Source of the DNA: Welwitschia mirabilis
Taxonomy: Eukaryota; Gnetophyta; Gnetopsida; Welwitschiales
NCBI GenBank assembly: GCA_051453625.1
Contig: JBOZIK010000001.1
Span: forward strand, 264,979,491-265,043,490
Direction of reading: 5' to 3'
Length of the DNA: 64,000 bases
Positions 10,871 through 22,345 of this stretch are shown piece after piece. Numbering within the stretch: the first letter of the stretch is position 1; each line of letters begins with the position of its first letter. A program made the translations under genes and the position numbers. The notes beneath the pieces were generated by a model that had not been told where the DNA came from, made no database searches, and worked only from the letters and a program-made list of their open reading frames with translations.

Positions 10871-13800
10871 ACACTAGCCAAGTTGGTTTATATATCCTTT
10901 TCTAGCTATAAACTAGATTTATGATCTTTTTCAATAGATTGCTCCCATTTTTTCTACAATAAGCGCACCATGTCAAATAACTATAGTAAATAGACTTGTG
11001 AAGAACTAGATACCATTGGCACTAAATATAAAATATTAAAATTAGAAATGAGCTCATACAAGATAGTTCTTGGCTATGTCTGTGAAGATTTTAGCTATAT
11101 TCTATGCATAGGAGAAAACATTAACATAGGTCTTCAAAAAGGACCAGATGATAACAACAATTGATTTAAACATATTCCTCGAATTTCTGCTAGCAGCAAT
11201 ATGTTTTGAGGATTTATAGAATTCCCTTGAAAATGTGCATTTGAATGTATTCCTTTTAAAGATGATGAGGATGATAATGTTCCAAAGATTGATAATGGTC
11301 ATTCTAATAATTAGTAACTTCTAATAAATAATTTTAATAAAGGGTTATTACGTTGTTGGCCACTAAAGGAAATGCTATTTAAAAAATAGGGAACATAATA
11401 ATCTCTTCTAAGAAATTCCACATGATGGTCTATTTCAATTTGTCTTATTGTTCTCATGTTAATATAGTATCTTCTATTATAGGAGTTAGCGATGATCTTT
11501 ATAGTAAAGATTCTACTTATTTTCCCTTATAAAGAAGCTCAACTAAGTAACCTCTAGGGCTTCTAAAGAAGGTTATGAATTATTCTGAAATATTTATCAA
11601 AAAGTGAAAGCATATTTCATTTTGGTTGATTTATTGTGTAAAAATGGGAGAGCTTGAAAAAAAGCCTGAAGAAAGAGCTAAAATTGTTGATGTTTGTTTT
11701 GAAACCCCTTTCACTACTTCTTTTTCTATCATTGAGGGTTGTCCTTAGCCTTTTAAAATCACAACATCGGTCTCCTTCAGATTGCAGAGTGAAAGCTTGA
11801 ATACAGAGATCTTTAATGCATTCGATGGAAATAGAGATGACCTCATTCTAGCTAACATAAAAAGAACTCATTGCACTCAAAAGTTTGCAGAGGGCCAACA
11901 GAACATTTCTTCTCAGAAGAAAATCCATAGCTCTAGTTAGAATGGTGATGGCAACATTGATTTCTATGGGCTTAACAAAATGGTTTTTACTAAAAACTTG
12001 TTCATGCGAGACCTATAAATCCATCAAAATTCTATATATCTTTCGTTCTGCAACTTCCTCTCCAGAAAAAGCATTCAATTGACTTTGGCAGTGGAAAATT
12101 AGAAAATGTATTACTCTAGAGAAATAAGAAGAAGTTTGTGAGCACTATGGAAAATCTATCTTAAAACTGAATCTGCTAAGTAGGGCTCTTCACTCATCAT
12201 AGAAAGATGATGGCTTCAGTATCGATGATTGCAAAATCTTCAAAGGAAGAACTCTTTTAATGATAATATCATTTAGTAATGTTGGAAGGAATAGCAAAGA
12301 AGTTTCAAATGATATAGTTAATTGTGTGGAGCCTAGAGGGGTTATCAATCACTTGATCTTATTTTCCATTCCCATGCTGCACCTCATTTAAAGCAGAAAT
12401 TACATGAGTAGTATATTTTTATTTTTATTTTTTTAATACTTAAGGTTAGGTTTGATATGTGTGATTCTATCTTATATTGTGTTATTATAATCAGAAGCAG
12501 ATTTTCCCTTATGATGCAGATTATAGGCATGAGAAACATAAATAATTACTCAGTCATAGGTGAGTTAAAGATAAGAATCAAAATTAAAAAAATGTTATAG
12601 GAGCATTCCTGTTGGGTAACAAAGAAGCAACTGAAATGCAATGTGCCATTCTTGGGTAATTTTTCAATGCTATAATTCTTCTGCTATGGGGATTGATAGA
12701 AGGGACACAGAGAACATGTTGTGCAACACCCAGCACTATTCCATGGATGTGATTATAAAGAACTGGAGAGGGGCAGATTTTCCCTTAGCCTTTTGTTTGT
12801 TTACTAGGATAAGTAGTAAAAGAAAAAATATTAAAAAACAAAGTCTTACTCTACTCAAATCCCAGAACCTGACGTCATCCTCTTAGTGGTCACCTACTTA
12901 GCCAATAGAAAATGCACAACATAAAGAGAAAATACTAAATTTCAGTTTCCTTAGATGAAAGCATTGCAGAAAATAATTGTCCATACAATGACCTTTCAAA
13001 ATACACCACGAGATATTTGTGGATGTAGATAGCAATTTGAAAGGCTAGAAGTTGTTTTTATCTTCATGCAAAATAACATTTGATTAAATTGGGAAAAATT
13101 TTCATAGGCTTAGAAACTAGATTTCCTCACGTGCTATTCTAAAAAAGCATTTGACCCAAATATTATGCAGACCTCCCTTAATGAAGTTATTCCAGATATG
13201 TTTTGGTTTGTAAAAGTACCCAACGATGATGATCTTAATCTTCCACTAGAAAATAGAGAATAGATGTTTTGTTTTAAGTATCACCACCATAGTCACAAGG
13301 AGGATCTACTATTACCTTTGATTTCTAAGTCTAGCATTCAATATGCAGTTTAATTTCTTGTATCTTTTCTGTCCCTTTCCTTATGTTTCTGTGTTTTTGG
13401 GTACAATCATGTAACTAAAGTACATGCTAGTTTCAATTTCAGTTTCAGTATCATAGATTATAATGCTGTAAAAGGCAAATGGAGTGCTTTTAAAATAAAG
13501 ATATTAGTAAAAGAAATAGAATTTTTTATGTGTATGTTCCTAAGATTATACCCTTAAACTCTATAAAAAGAATTATTGTGAGTCATATCTTCATAATTTA
13601 CTTTCAGATACATGTACATTAATTAAATACCTTTACGAAAGATATTATTAATCCTTTTTTAAGAATTTTTTTATTTAAAAACCATTAAAGTACATTACAT
13701 TTTATATGTATACCATGAATAGTTAACTTTCATAAGATTAGATGATATCCTTTTGTACCTCCGATTCCTTTCATGGAAGTATACACCATCAAGGTGCATT

Positions 13801-14308
13801 CCCACCTTAGTTCAGTTCCTTTCCTTCTAGGATAATTAAGAAGATAAGATTGCTGGCCATATGGAATAGCCTCACTTCTACTTATCTTTGATTCATCAAA
13901 CAAGTCTAGGGGTTTCTATCACATATGATAGGGATGTCATGGCTAAACTCAGAGTGTACACATATTTGATACTTTAGTGTCAAGTCTAGAACATTTCTTG
14001 ATTACCGTTATTAAAGCATTGCAAATCCATACAAGAAGAATGAGTATGCATTTTATTATTTAGCTAAGAAGTTTTTTGTTGTACATAATAGTCATAGACA
14101 AGGTTTAACTTAATGAACTTCAAGACAAGTTTGCACACCTAATAAAATAAATTACATTTTTGAATGTCTTTACCACCCCCCTCAAATTTCTATTCATATT
14201 TTGATTTCAATATTATCTTAACACAAGAGCTACTCGTGTGTTTAAGTTTCCTTTTATTTTTTGCTTTCTACTCCAAAACTAACTTTGAGCTAGAACTAGA
14301 TGTCAATC
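10871..14308. other. unassigned interval; possible host-gene remnants, no transposon domain
   Basis: No transposon domain was recognised. On the plus strand about 13145-13350 has one stop in about 68 codons (AFDPNIMQTSLNEVIPDMFW), ends in a TAA stop near 13352, and is followed by T-rich sequence like a 3' UTR. The stretch 11641-11990 (GELEKKPEERAKIVDVCFET) is also rather open. Neither could be identified. They may be further pieces of a captured gene. Confidence 0.3.
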
Positions 14309-15009
14309 CACTACTGGAAAATTACTAGAGTCCTCTTTTAGCTATATTATCTCTTCCAACTCTCCTTATTTTCATCTTCTTTAATGATCGCATTCAGAAT
14401 CACTAGAATGTCCTCACCTTCTTTTGCAATGTTATCCTTGGAGGTTTTTTAGTAGCTTATGGAGAAGCAGAAATATCAATACCCAAAAATAGCTTATTGG
14501 AAGCAATGCCTATAAATCATAAGCGGTGTTGTTTTGTATCAAACCTTAGAAAATGAACCCTAAACAAAAATGAATAACATGTAAAATAAGATGCTTTCCC
14601 AGAGAATTTTTTTGCTTAGGTATAAGATCACTAAAACCTTCATACGAAATGCCCTGACTACCTTATCCCACCCTTACCCCTCAAATCAAATAGCAATAGG
14701 AGAGTAGTAGGGCATTGGCAATCTCTACATATTACTTTTGAGCCCAGATAAAACATACAATTAAGGTTGAAATATTATGTTGCATCATTTTGCAAGGCCA
14801 TTACATGAAATGCATTGAACCCATGCCTTAAAATATTACATACTAAATATGGTTATTTGAGAATAACATTAACTTAATCGCATGCTATGAGTGGATTACC
14901 TTGCTGATTTCAAAATTCATACTTTAGAAAACATAAAATGGCTAATAAACTTTGATTTCATTCTCTATTTTAGTTTGTTAGTTTTTTGTGGTTAATTTGT
15001 TTTAAGCTA
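14309..15009. other. possible CACTA-like left terminus, otherwise unassigned
   Basis: A CACTACTGGAAAATTACTAG string begins at 14309, which fits a CACTA-type terminus. The following bases lack the AAGG/CCTT subterminal repeats seen at the opposite end (15010-15319), so pairing of these two ends is unproven. Confidence 0.25.
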
Positions 15010-15319
15010 CACCTTTTGGGACATTTATTTAGTAAAATGCCTCAAAAGCTTTTTTGAGACTGCCACAAAAATCTTTTGGTGTGTTTCTTTAAAAAATCCT
15101 TAAAATACATGTTAATGCATTTCTTGGAAAAAAGCCTTAAAAGACCTTTTAATGAATTTTTATTAAAATGCATGAAAAACACCTTAAAAGCATGTAGGCT
15201 TTTAAGGCAAAGCTTTTTAAGGTGTTTTGTGAAGAAACATCTTAAAGGCATTTAAGGAATTTTTTAAAGCTTTTTAAGGCATTTTATAAATGTCTTAAAG
15301 GCCTATATTTCTTATACTA
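15010..15319 (-). repeat. CACTA-type subterminal array and right terminus
   Basis: A run of short, partly inverted AAGGCATTT/AAATGCCTTAAAA units ending in CCTATATTTCTTATACTA at 15319. It aligns well with the right end of the large CACTA element (58750-59054) and, reverse-complemented, with its left end (26310). Such arrays bind the TnpA protein in the En/Spm family. The terminus abuts copia-3 gag within 2-3 bases, so a CACTA element probably inserted into that gag. Its left end was not located with confidence. Confidence 0.7.
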
Positions 15320-15321
15320 AA

Positions 15322-15600
15322 TAGTGTTAAGAGCATGAAGTACTTAGAGCAGCCTTGGCTTTGTTAGTACAAGTCCACTGGTCTTAAGATTTTTCTACTA
15401 CTACAGTGATTACATTTATATCGGTTTTGGACAAAGTGGGCATGACTTATCCATTGTACATTATCTCCTTAATGTCTACATCTAAAGATCTAAAAAAGGT
15501 TCTCATATGGGCCTTCTAGTAGGCATAGTATATCTCATCAAACATGAGTGATCTTCTAGTAGAAAAACCATCTAAAGAATTACTCATATTTAGGGTTTAT
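15322..15600 (-). pseudogene. copia-3 gag N-terminus, truncated
   Basis: On the minus strand this matches the copia-1 gag N-terminal region (7893-8145) along about 250 bases at roughly 75% by eye, including the segment corresponding to the FDGINYAYWK motif. It lies immediately downstream of a primer binding site and LTR (15640-16947), as expected for a gag start. Downstream gag and pol are missing because a CACTA-type end begins at 15319. Confidence 0.8.
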
Positions 15601-15639
15601 AAGTCTAGATCTATTAGGATCTATCAAAGACTATACCTT

Positions 15640-15652
15640 GATCTGATATCAA
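15640..15652 (-). other. copia-3 primer binding site (tRNA-Met type)
   Basis: Minus strand reads TTGATATCAGATCA next to the LTR edge. It is a decayed form of TGGTATCAGAGC, the site complementary to the initiator tRNA-Met 3' end that primes cDNA synthesis in most plant LTR elements. Confidence 0.65.
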
Positions 15653-16947
15653 ATAAAGGATCTAGAACCAAGATTTTAGTGTGTGGGGTGGGGGGTAAGG
15701 GGGGGAGGGGAGGGCGGGGATGGGATAAGGGGGAGGTTGAATAGGATTTAAAAATAAAAAGACCTTAAAAGCTATTTTCATTAGTATTAAAAACTAAAAG
15801 ATATTTGTGCATATGAAATATAAAAATTAATCTAAAAGAAAGATAACTAAAATTACAAAATACCAACAAAATTTATGTGCGATTTATAATGGTTTAGAAA
15901 ACCCACTACTCCACTCTCAGTGATTAGCTTCTACCTAATCCTAATTTGAATCTTCGTTAATCACTTTTCAAGTATTCCAGGTTTACCTGTAACCCTCTAC
16001 AATCATAATTTTTAGAGACTTAGTCTCAACTTTTAGAGAAAATACTTTTTGGTAATAATAGCATGCCATAATGCATAGGTTCCACCAGATCTAAAGTATA
16101 ACAATGATAATGCTACACTTCTTGAAATGATATCACAATCCATGTACATAGAGTACAAATAGATAGACCAAGTACTAATGATTACAAAAGTTGTTTGTTA
16201 ATATTTGGTTAGATAGAAGATATGCAAATGAGTAGTCTAAAAGCTCATCAAAAAGATATTCCAAAAAAGTGATGCAATGATTTTGATGACTAACAAATAT
16301 ATAGGAAAAAATTTTATGGTTTTATAAGTGAAATGGATTTTTCAATGGATAAAATTAGGAGGCCAAACAACTAAAAAAATATCATTTCTATCATGACCAA
16401 CCGACCCCTGAAAATGTCTAGTCAACCTTATCAAGTGTCATCACTAAAGTTAATTGCCCTCAATGTTTTTCAATTGACTTATGGTTTTTACATCTTCATG
16501 TTTATTTAACTCCTTAGGGATCTAGTCGACTACATGTTCAATCAACTGCATGTTTGCTCAACCGCATTTTGATCTATTCGACTCCATGTCTAGAAAACTA
16601 TAAACAACATTTATGGACCAAGTTCGGTAAACTCCTCATACATTCAATCAACTCCTTGATGACAAAGGATGAAAACATTTCACTCTAAGTTCAATCAATC
16701 CCTTTGAAATCTTATTGACCACTTAGTAATCTATCTTTGATACTTCATAGTATAGATTTAGTTGATCCTTCAAGAATCTAGTCAACCCCTTTGAGGGTTT
16801 AAAAGTTATCAAGTTTAGGCAAGGTTTGTGATAAATATTTATAGATTTTGACCTATAAGGATTAATACTTTTTGCAAATAGTACAACACATGGTTTCAAA
16901 ATAGAAAATGTTAGTTTGACATTAACTTTGCAAATTATCACTCAACA
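15653..16947 (-). repeat. copia-3 5' LTR (LTR-C)
   Basis: About 1295 bases, related to LTR-A (33016-34292) and LTR-B (46082-47362). Shared landmarks in the same order are the GGATC-AGAACC edge, a G-rich tract, ATAATGGTTTAGAAAAC-CC-CTACTC, three TAGTCTCAAC blocks, a series of GTCGAC/GTCAACC-like blocks near 16380-16800, and a CA-terminated right edge at 16947. The left edge has lost the canonical TG. It is the 5' LTR because the primer site and gag lie on its left and the element reads leftward. No partner 3' LTR is visible. Confidence 0.75.
15681..15736 (+). other. G-run tract, potential G-quadruplex
   Basis: More than six runs of three to seven G separated by one to three bases (for example GGGGTGGGGGGTAAGGGGGG). 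The equivalent place in LTR-A is AGAGGAGGGGTG and in LTR-B TTGGGGGGGGGAGGG, so the tract is an expanded form of a conserved G-rich spot near the 3' end of the LTR. Confidence 0.7.
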
Positions 16948-16952
16948 TTATT

Positions 16953-17970
16953 TTCATTTGAAACTTGTCCACATGAAATAGTATCTCCATATGTTTAGGG
17001 CACAAATAATAGAAAATAGTTCTAAATCATGTACAAGAGAATTTCATTCATGTTTGTTGAGCTTTCATGATTCATATGAGACTCCTCATTCATCTTTCAT
17101 AATTAATGCTCTAATACCTTATTCATATGCATTCATTACTACTAGAAATTCTTTGTCCATTTCTAGAATCTTCAATATTAATGTGGAAGTTAATAAAAGT
17201 TTGATATAAAACAAAGCCTCTTTACAACTGTTAATGAAATAAAAAAGAACATTTTCCTTAGTTATATCTATTAACAAATTTTCAAGTTTTAAAAAATTCT
17301 AGATAAGCTCTTATATAATCCTATTAGTCCTAGGAAGCTTTTTACACCCATGGGGTTGTTTGATTCTAGTCAATCTCTAACTACTTACACCTTACTAGAA
17401 TCTTATTGGACTCTATTTGAATGTCTTTTTCATCAAACTCTTAATAAATTTGCATTTGCTTAATTTGGTAGTTAATTCATTGTATTTAAGTAATTATAAA
17501 ACTACTCTCAAGTGTTGGATATGTTCCTCCTTATTCTTAGAATAAACCAAAATATCATCCATGAAAACTACTATAAATTGATTTAAGTACCTATGAAATA
17601 TGTTATTCATTAATGTCATGAATATGGCTACAGAATTTACTAACCCAAGTAGCATTATCATGAATTTGAAGTGATCATATCTTATTCTAAACATTATCTT
17701 TAGGATATATTTTTTCTTGATGTGTATTTGGTATCTTGATTTTAGATTGATTTGCTAAAGTACTTTGCCTTTTATAATTGATTAAATAAATTATTAATCC
17801 TAGGTAGTAGATATTTGTTTTTTTAATAATTATCTTATTTAATTATTAGTAATCAATGTGTAAGTAAAGTGATCCATCCTTCTTATTCATAAATAGTAGT
17901 GGGGCATTCCATGGTAATACACTTGGTTAGATTTTTCATTTATTTACAACTTTCTTAATTTTTAACTTAA
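16953..17970 (-). pseudogene. gypsy reverse transcriptase and RNase H, disrupted
   Basis: RT begins near 17960 (VLPWNAPLLFMNKKDGSLYL) and continues through 17494-17694, where YDHFKFMIMLLGLVNS and VVFMDDILVYSKNKEEHIQH include an intact MDD catalytic box. Near 17310-17350 the conserved VKSFLGLIGLYKSLSR segment is readable after a frame change. RNase H-like similarity extends to the left edge: LNKHE, SLVHDLELFSIICALNIWRY, YFMWTSFK. The domain stops abruptly at 16952 where the copia-3 LTR starts. Stops are frequent outside the 17494-17694 frame. Confidence 0.9.
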
Positions 17971-18224
17971 TTTTTCTTAGTTTAACAACTAAAAAATAAT
18001 ATGAAGTTTAAGAAACAACTTATACACTAAGTACAATATCTGTACTAAGTTGAAATTTTGTTTTAGTGGTAAGTCTAGCTTATCTTTAAATAATTTATGG
18101 AATTCATGTAGTTCTTTTAATAGATGAACATTATCTTATTTCATGATATAATACAAAACAATTTATATTATTCTAATGGCTTCATGTATTTTTCTAATTT
18201 TCATGAATAAATTTTTCCTCCTTA

Positions 18225-18400
18225 CCTTCCCCTTTGAGAATCCAACCTTTAGATAGACTCAAGTTAAAGAGGATTCATTTGTGAAATGAATATTTTACAT
18301 TGTACTTACCCAAAAAGGATATGCCTAATATTGCGTCATATTTTTCAATATTAAAGATATAAAATTTGTGTATGAAAGTTAATGCATTAATGGTAAATTT
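18225..18400 (-). pseudogene. gypsy protease C-terminal part
   Basis: Minus strand near 18303-18338 reads DAILGISFLGKYNV, matching the conserved ILGMDWL box at the end of gypsy aspartic proteases. The catalytic DSGA box was not found upstream; the sequence between here and the zinc knuckle is degraded. Confidence 0.7.
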
Positions 18401-18679
18401 TAACTTTATACAAAAACCTAACTAAGTTATTACTTTTCCATCTACAACTTTTACTTTGGAGTTAAATTCCCTATGTCTCTTATTTTAAAACAAAATTAAT
18501 AACTTTTGGTAAAATGAAATAAGAGATAAAATAGATTTATTAGAAATTCTCTAAGCTCAATTACTGAAAATCAATTTCACATAAAACTTATTTGGATAGT
18601 CATGAAGAATTACTTTTTGGTTTGTATTTATTCTTATTTGGTAATGGGTGGATCTTGCTTAAGTTTTATTTTTGTATTA

Positions 18680-19810
18680 GAGCAGTTCCTCATGATATGT
18701 ACTTTCTTCTTATAGTGGTAACATGTTGGAGTTATATGATTTGTTCTTATTATTGGTGTTTCATTTTGCCATTAGAGTTATATGTTATGATAGTTTGATA
18801 ATCATTATGGTTGTTTCATAATATTAGCCATTCTAGCTTGCATGGGAATTCATTGTTTTCCTTCTTATAGTATTTGATCTTTTTATATTATTCTTGGTTT
18901 GATTTTTTTTTCAAAAGGAAAATAAGATTTTGCAGTCTTAATAGAAGAGTTTCTATGAAGTTATTCATAGGTTCTTCTAAGTCTCGATGTCTTTGATATT
19001 TGGCAAGTATTTGGAAATTCTTTCAGTGTTCATCAAGGATTCTTCTTCTTAATCATAGATATTTGAACTGCATCCTCTTATCTTTAACAAAGTAATCTAA
19101 AACAAATGATTTTTGGAATTCTTTCACAAAATTAGACCACTAGGCCTAGTCATTCTTTAATGTGCTAGGATGGCTTCATCATGTTGTGACATCTCCGATT
19201 AAGAACATAGCTGCATATCTAATTCATAATCAATTCTATACATTTTTTAGTTTGAAATGATTCTTGATATATTATAGCCATTCTAAAGTTTATTCATAAT
19301 ATTTAGATATGCCATCATATATTTGAATTTGTACCTTTTTGACATATTTGATCAAATCATGATCTTTAATTCCATGAGGAATGGTTTCTATGATGAGTAA
19401 AAAATTTGATCTTTACATTGAGTGACCCCTTTATGTATACTAACTAGAGTTATCTACTTTAAAAACTATGAGGATTTCCTTGCTAATTGATATATTTTCT
19501 TATTTTAATCCCAAAAAGTAAGTTAGATCTAGAATTTTATTTCATATATGCTTTGCTCTCACAGTCATCCTCTTAAAGCCTATAAAATCAAGTTTAATTT
19601 ATCATTAATTTCTCTTTTTAAGACTTCTACATTGGCATGATTAGTTTTTAAATGATATGTAAATTTACTTAAGTATGGATAGTAGCACAAGCTTCCATAA
19701 TCCACTAAGGTATGCTTTATTCCATGCCATATGCTCTTTGTTCCTTGATTGATCTTTTTATATCTAGAATTTTTATTAGTTTTGGAAGTTATAATGATTA
19801 TAGTAGTCAT
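18680..19810 (-). pseudogene. gypsy gag with zinc knuckle, disrupted
   Basis: The frame opens at 19810 with a Met and a Lys/Ile-rich leader just downstream of the primer binding site. The retrotransposon gag domain is readable near 18950-19400 (WSNFVKEFQKSFVLDYF; MNNFIETLLLRLQ), with several stops. The knuckle at 18682-18723 reads CYHYKKKVHIMRNC, a CCHC motif whose second cysteine has become Tyr and whose Gly has become Val. Gag packages element RNA into particles. Confidence 0.8.
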
Positions 19811-19905
19811 TATTTTAATTACTAAATAATAAGGGATTATTTATCTAATCTTTTAGTTAATTACATAATAAATTTACTTTTATTTTTTATTATAATTTTC
19901 TTTAT

Positions 19906-19919
19906 GGATCCTAATACCA
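19906..19919 (-). other. gypsy primer binding site
   Basis: Minus strand reads TGGTATTAGGATCC, close to TGGTATCAGAGC of initiator tRNA-Met-primed elements. It is one base from TATCA, a plausible LTR 3' end, at 19921. Confidence 0.65.
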
Positions 19920-19920
19920 T

Positions 19921-22345
19921 TGATATGGCTTGGTTGTTAGAATCCAAGTGTTCTCTTATATTCTAGACTGATGCATTTCATCTTTTAATTGATTTAGTGG
20001 CTTCTATGAGACATGTGGCCTTTCTAGTTAGAACCCTACTACCTTATTATGTTATAGACTGATGCATTTGATCTCTTAAGTGATAATGTAGTTTCTATGG
20101 AATCTATGAGCTATTCAGTTAGAACCCTACTATCCCGTTATGTTCCAAACTGATGCATTTTATTTCTCAACTAGTGAGGTGGATTCTTTATGACTTATGA
20201 GATATCTAGTTAAAATCCTAGTGTTCCTTATGTTTTAAACTTATGCATTTGGCCTCTCAACTAATGAGATGACTTTTTTGGAATCTATGGGATATCCAAT
20301 TAGAAGCATAATGTCCTCTTATTGTACAGATTGAATTTATTCTCTCAACTACTGATGTGGATTCTATGTGGTCTATGGGCTATCTTATCATAATCTTGAC
20401 ATTTTCTTATGTTTTAAACTATGAATTTGATCTCTCAATTAAATAGATAGCTTTTATGTAACATTTGAGTTGTTTAATTAGAATTATGAGGCTCTCTTAT
20501 CTTTTAAACTAATTCATTTGATCTCTTGACTAATGAAGTGAATTTTGTAGGTCCTTTGGGCTATTAATTCAAAACCTTCATGCTTCCTAATGTTATAGAT
20601 TAATGCATTTTATCTCTCAACTAATTAGGTGGCTTTTATAAAACTTGTAAGCTATCTAGTCAGAACCCTAATGCAATCTCATGACCAAAACTAAATTATC
20701 TAGTTTCGTAAGCATCAAGGTAATATTTGTGGATCATAGGAATGGTCTAATTAGAATTCTAATACTTCTTTTAATCAAAATTAAAGTATTTTCTTTCACT
20801 CTTACTAAGGTGATATTTGTGGATCATAGGGGTGATTCAGTTAGAACCTTAACATTTTCTTATGATTAAAACTAAAGTATATAAGTTTATAATCACAAAG
20901 TAGCATTTGTGAATTCTAGGAATAGTTCATTTAGAACCCTGATACCTCCTTATGATCAAAAGTAAAGTATCATCTTTCATTATTATCGAGGCAATATCTA
21001 TGAGTCATAAGAGTGTTCTAGTAAGAACCTTGGCGTTTCTTATGATTAAAAATAAAGTATCTACCTTCATAATTGTTGAATTGGCATCTATGGTCTATAA
21101 GGATGGTCTAATCAAAATCCTAACACCTCCTTATGGATAAAATTAAAGTATCTACTTTCATGATTATTAAGGTAGCATCTATGGATCATAAGGATGGTTT
21201 AGTCAAAATCCTAGCATTTTTTTATAATTTAAACTAAAATATCCACCTTCATGATCACCCAAGTGGCATCTATGAGTCATATGAATGGTCTAGTTATAAC
21301 CTTAGTGCATCCTTATGGTTAACACTAAAGTATCTACTTTCATAATTATCAAGGTGATATTTGTGAGTAATGGAAGTAATTTTGCCAAATCCCTAGTGCC
21401 TTCTTATAGTTAAAACTAAAGTATCTACCTTTATAATCATTGAAGGCATATGTGGATCATAGGGATGACCTAGTTAAAATCCTAACATCTTCATATGATT
21501 AAAACTAAAGTATCTTTCTTCACGATTGTCAAGGTAGCATCTGTGAATCATAGGGATAGTCTTGTTAGAACCCTAATGCTCCCTTCTAATCAAAACTAAA
21601 GTATCTACTTTCATCATCATCAAGACAACATCTATGAGCCCTAGGAGTTGTCTATTTAGAACTTTAGTATTCATTTATGGTGAAAACTAAAGTATTTGCA
21701 TTCATAATCACTAAGGTGGTATTTTTGATTCATAAGAGTGGTCTAATGAGAATCCTAATGTTACCTTATGATCAAAATGGAACTATTCATCTTTACAATC
21801 ACTAAGATAACATTTATGAATTATAGGAATGGTTTTATCAAAATCTTAACATGCCCTTATAGATAAAACTAAAATATATGCCTTTATGATTATCAAGGTG
21901 GCATCTATAGGGCTATAAGGATGGTCCAATCTAAATCCTAATGCCTTATTATGATTAAAACTAAAGTATATTATTTTACTATTATTAAAGTGATATTTGT
22001 AGACCATGTGAGTAGTTTATTTAGAATCTTAATGCCTTCCTTTAGGCTAAAACTAAAGTACCTAATTTTATGATTACTGAGGTGGAATTTATCAGTTATA
22101 GAATTGGTCTAATCAAAACCTAGTATTTCTTATGGGGATAAGTAAAGTATATACTTTCACAATCACTTAGGTGGTATTTGTAAATCATAAGAATGATCTA
22201 GTTAGAATCCTAAATCCTCTTATGTTCAAAATTGAATTATACACTTTCATAATTACTAAGGTATCTTTATAGGCCATAGGAATGGTCTATTCGGAATCAT
22301 GACATCCTCTTATGATTAAAACTAAAGTATTTTCTCTTTCAATAG
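19921..22345 (-). repeat. presumed gypsy 5' LTR containing a ~91-bp tandem repeat array
   Basis: From about 19945 to 22345 the sequence is a head-to-tail array of about 26-27 diverged units near 90-95 bases. Two related subfamilies are seen. Units in 19945-20680 carry GACTGATGCATTTGATCTCT and CTAGTTAGAACCCTA. Units in 20680-22345 carry AAAACTAAAGTATCTACTTT, CATCTATGGATCATAGG and GGTCTAGTTAGAACCCTAAT. The shared TAGTTAGAACCCTAAT block shows common origin. Some adjacent units keep a 30-codon frame for two repeats, but stops and length changes argue against a protein. The LTR right edge was not located. Confidence 0.8.

Larger units (their letters stand above)
16948..19920 (-). mobile_element. 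Ty3/gypsy retrotransposon, minus strand, truncated
   Basis: From 19920 leftward on the minus strand come primer binding site, gag with a zinc knuckle, protease, reverse transcriptase and the start of RNase H, the gypsy order. Integrase would lie left of 16948 but is cut off by the LTR of copia-3, whose edge falls inside the RNase H region. All domains carry stops or frameshifts. The 5' LTR lies to the right from 19921 and appears to hold a long tandem-repeat array. Confidence 0.88.

Noticed and set aside
18592-18798. Plus-strand frame rich in Phe/Leu/Tyr
   Set aside because: Antisense shadow of the gypsy zinc knuckle on the minus strand.
20681-21140. Repeat protein encoded by the tandem array
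   Set aside because: Frames last only about two units, then stop or shift; unit length is not consistently a multiple of three.
19921-22345. CRISPR array
   Set aside because: Units are contiguous, diverged ~91-bp repeats without conserved repeat/unique spacer structure, and the genome is a plant's.
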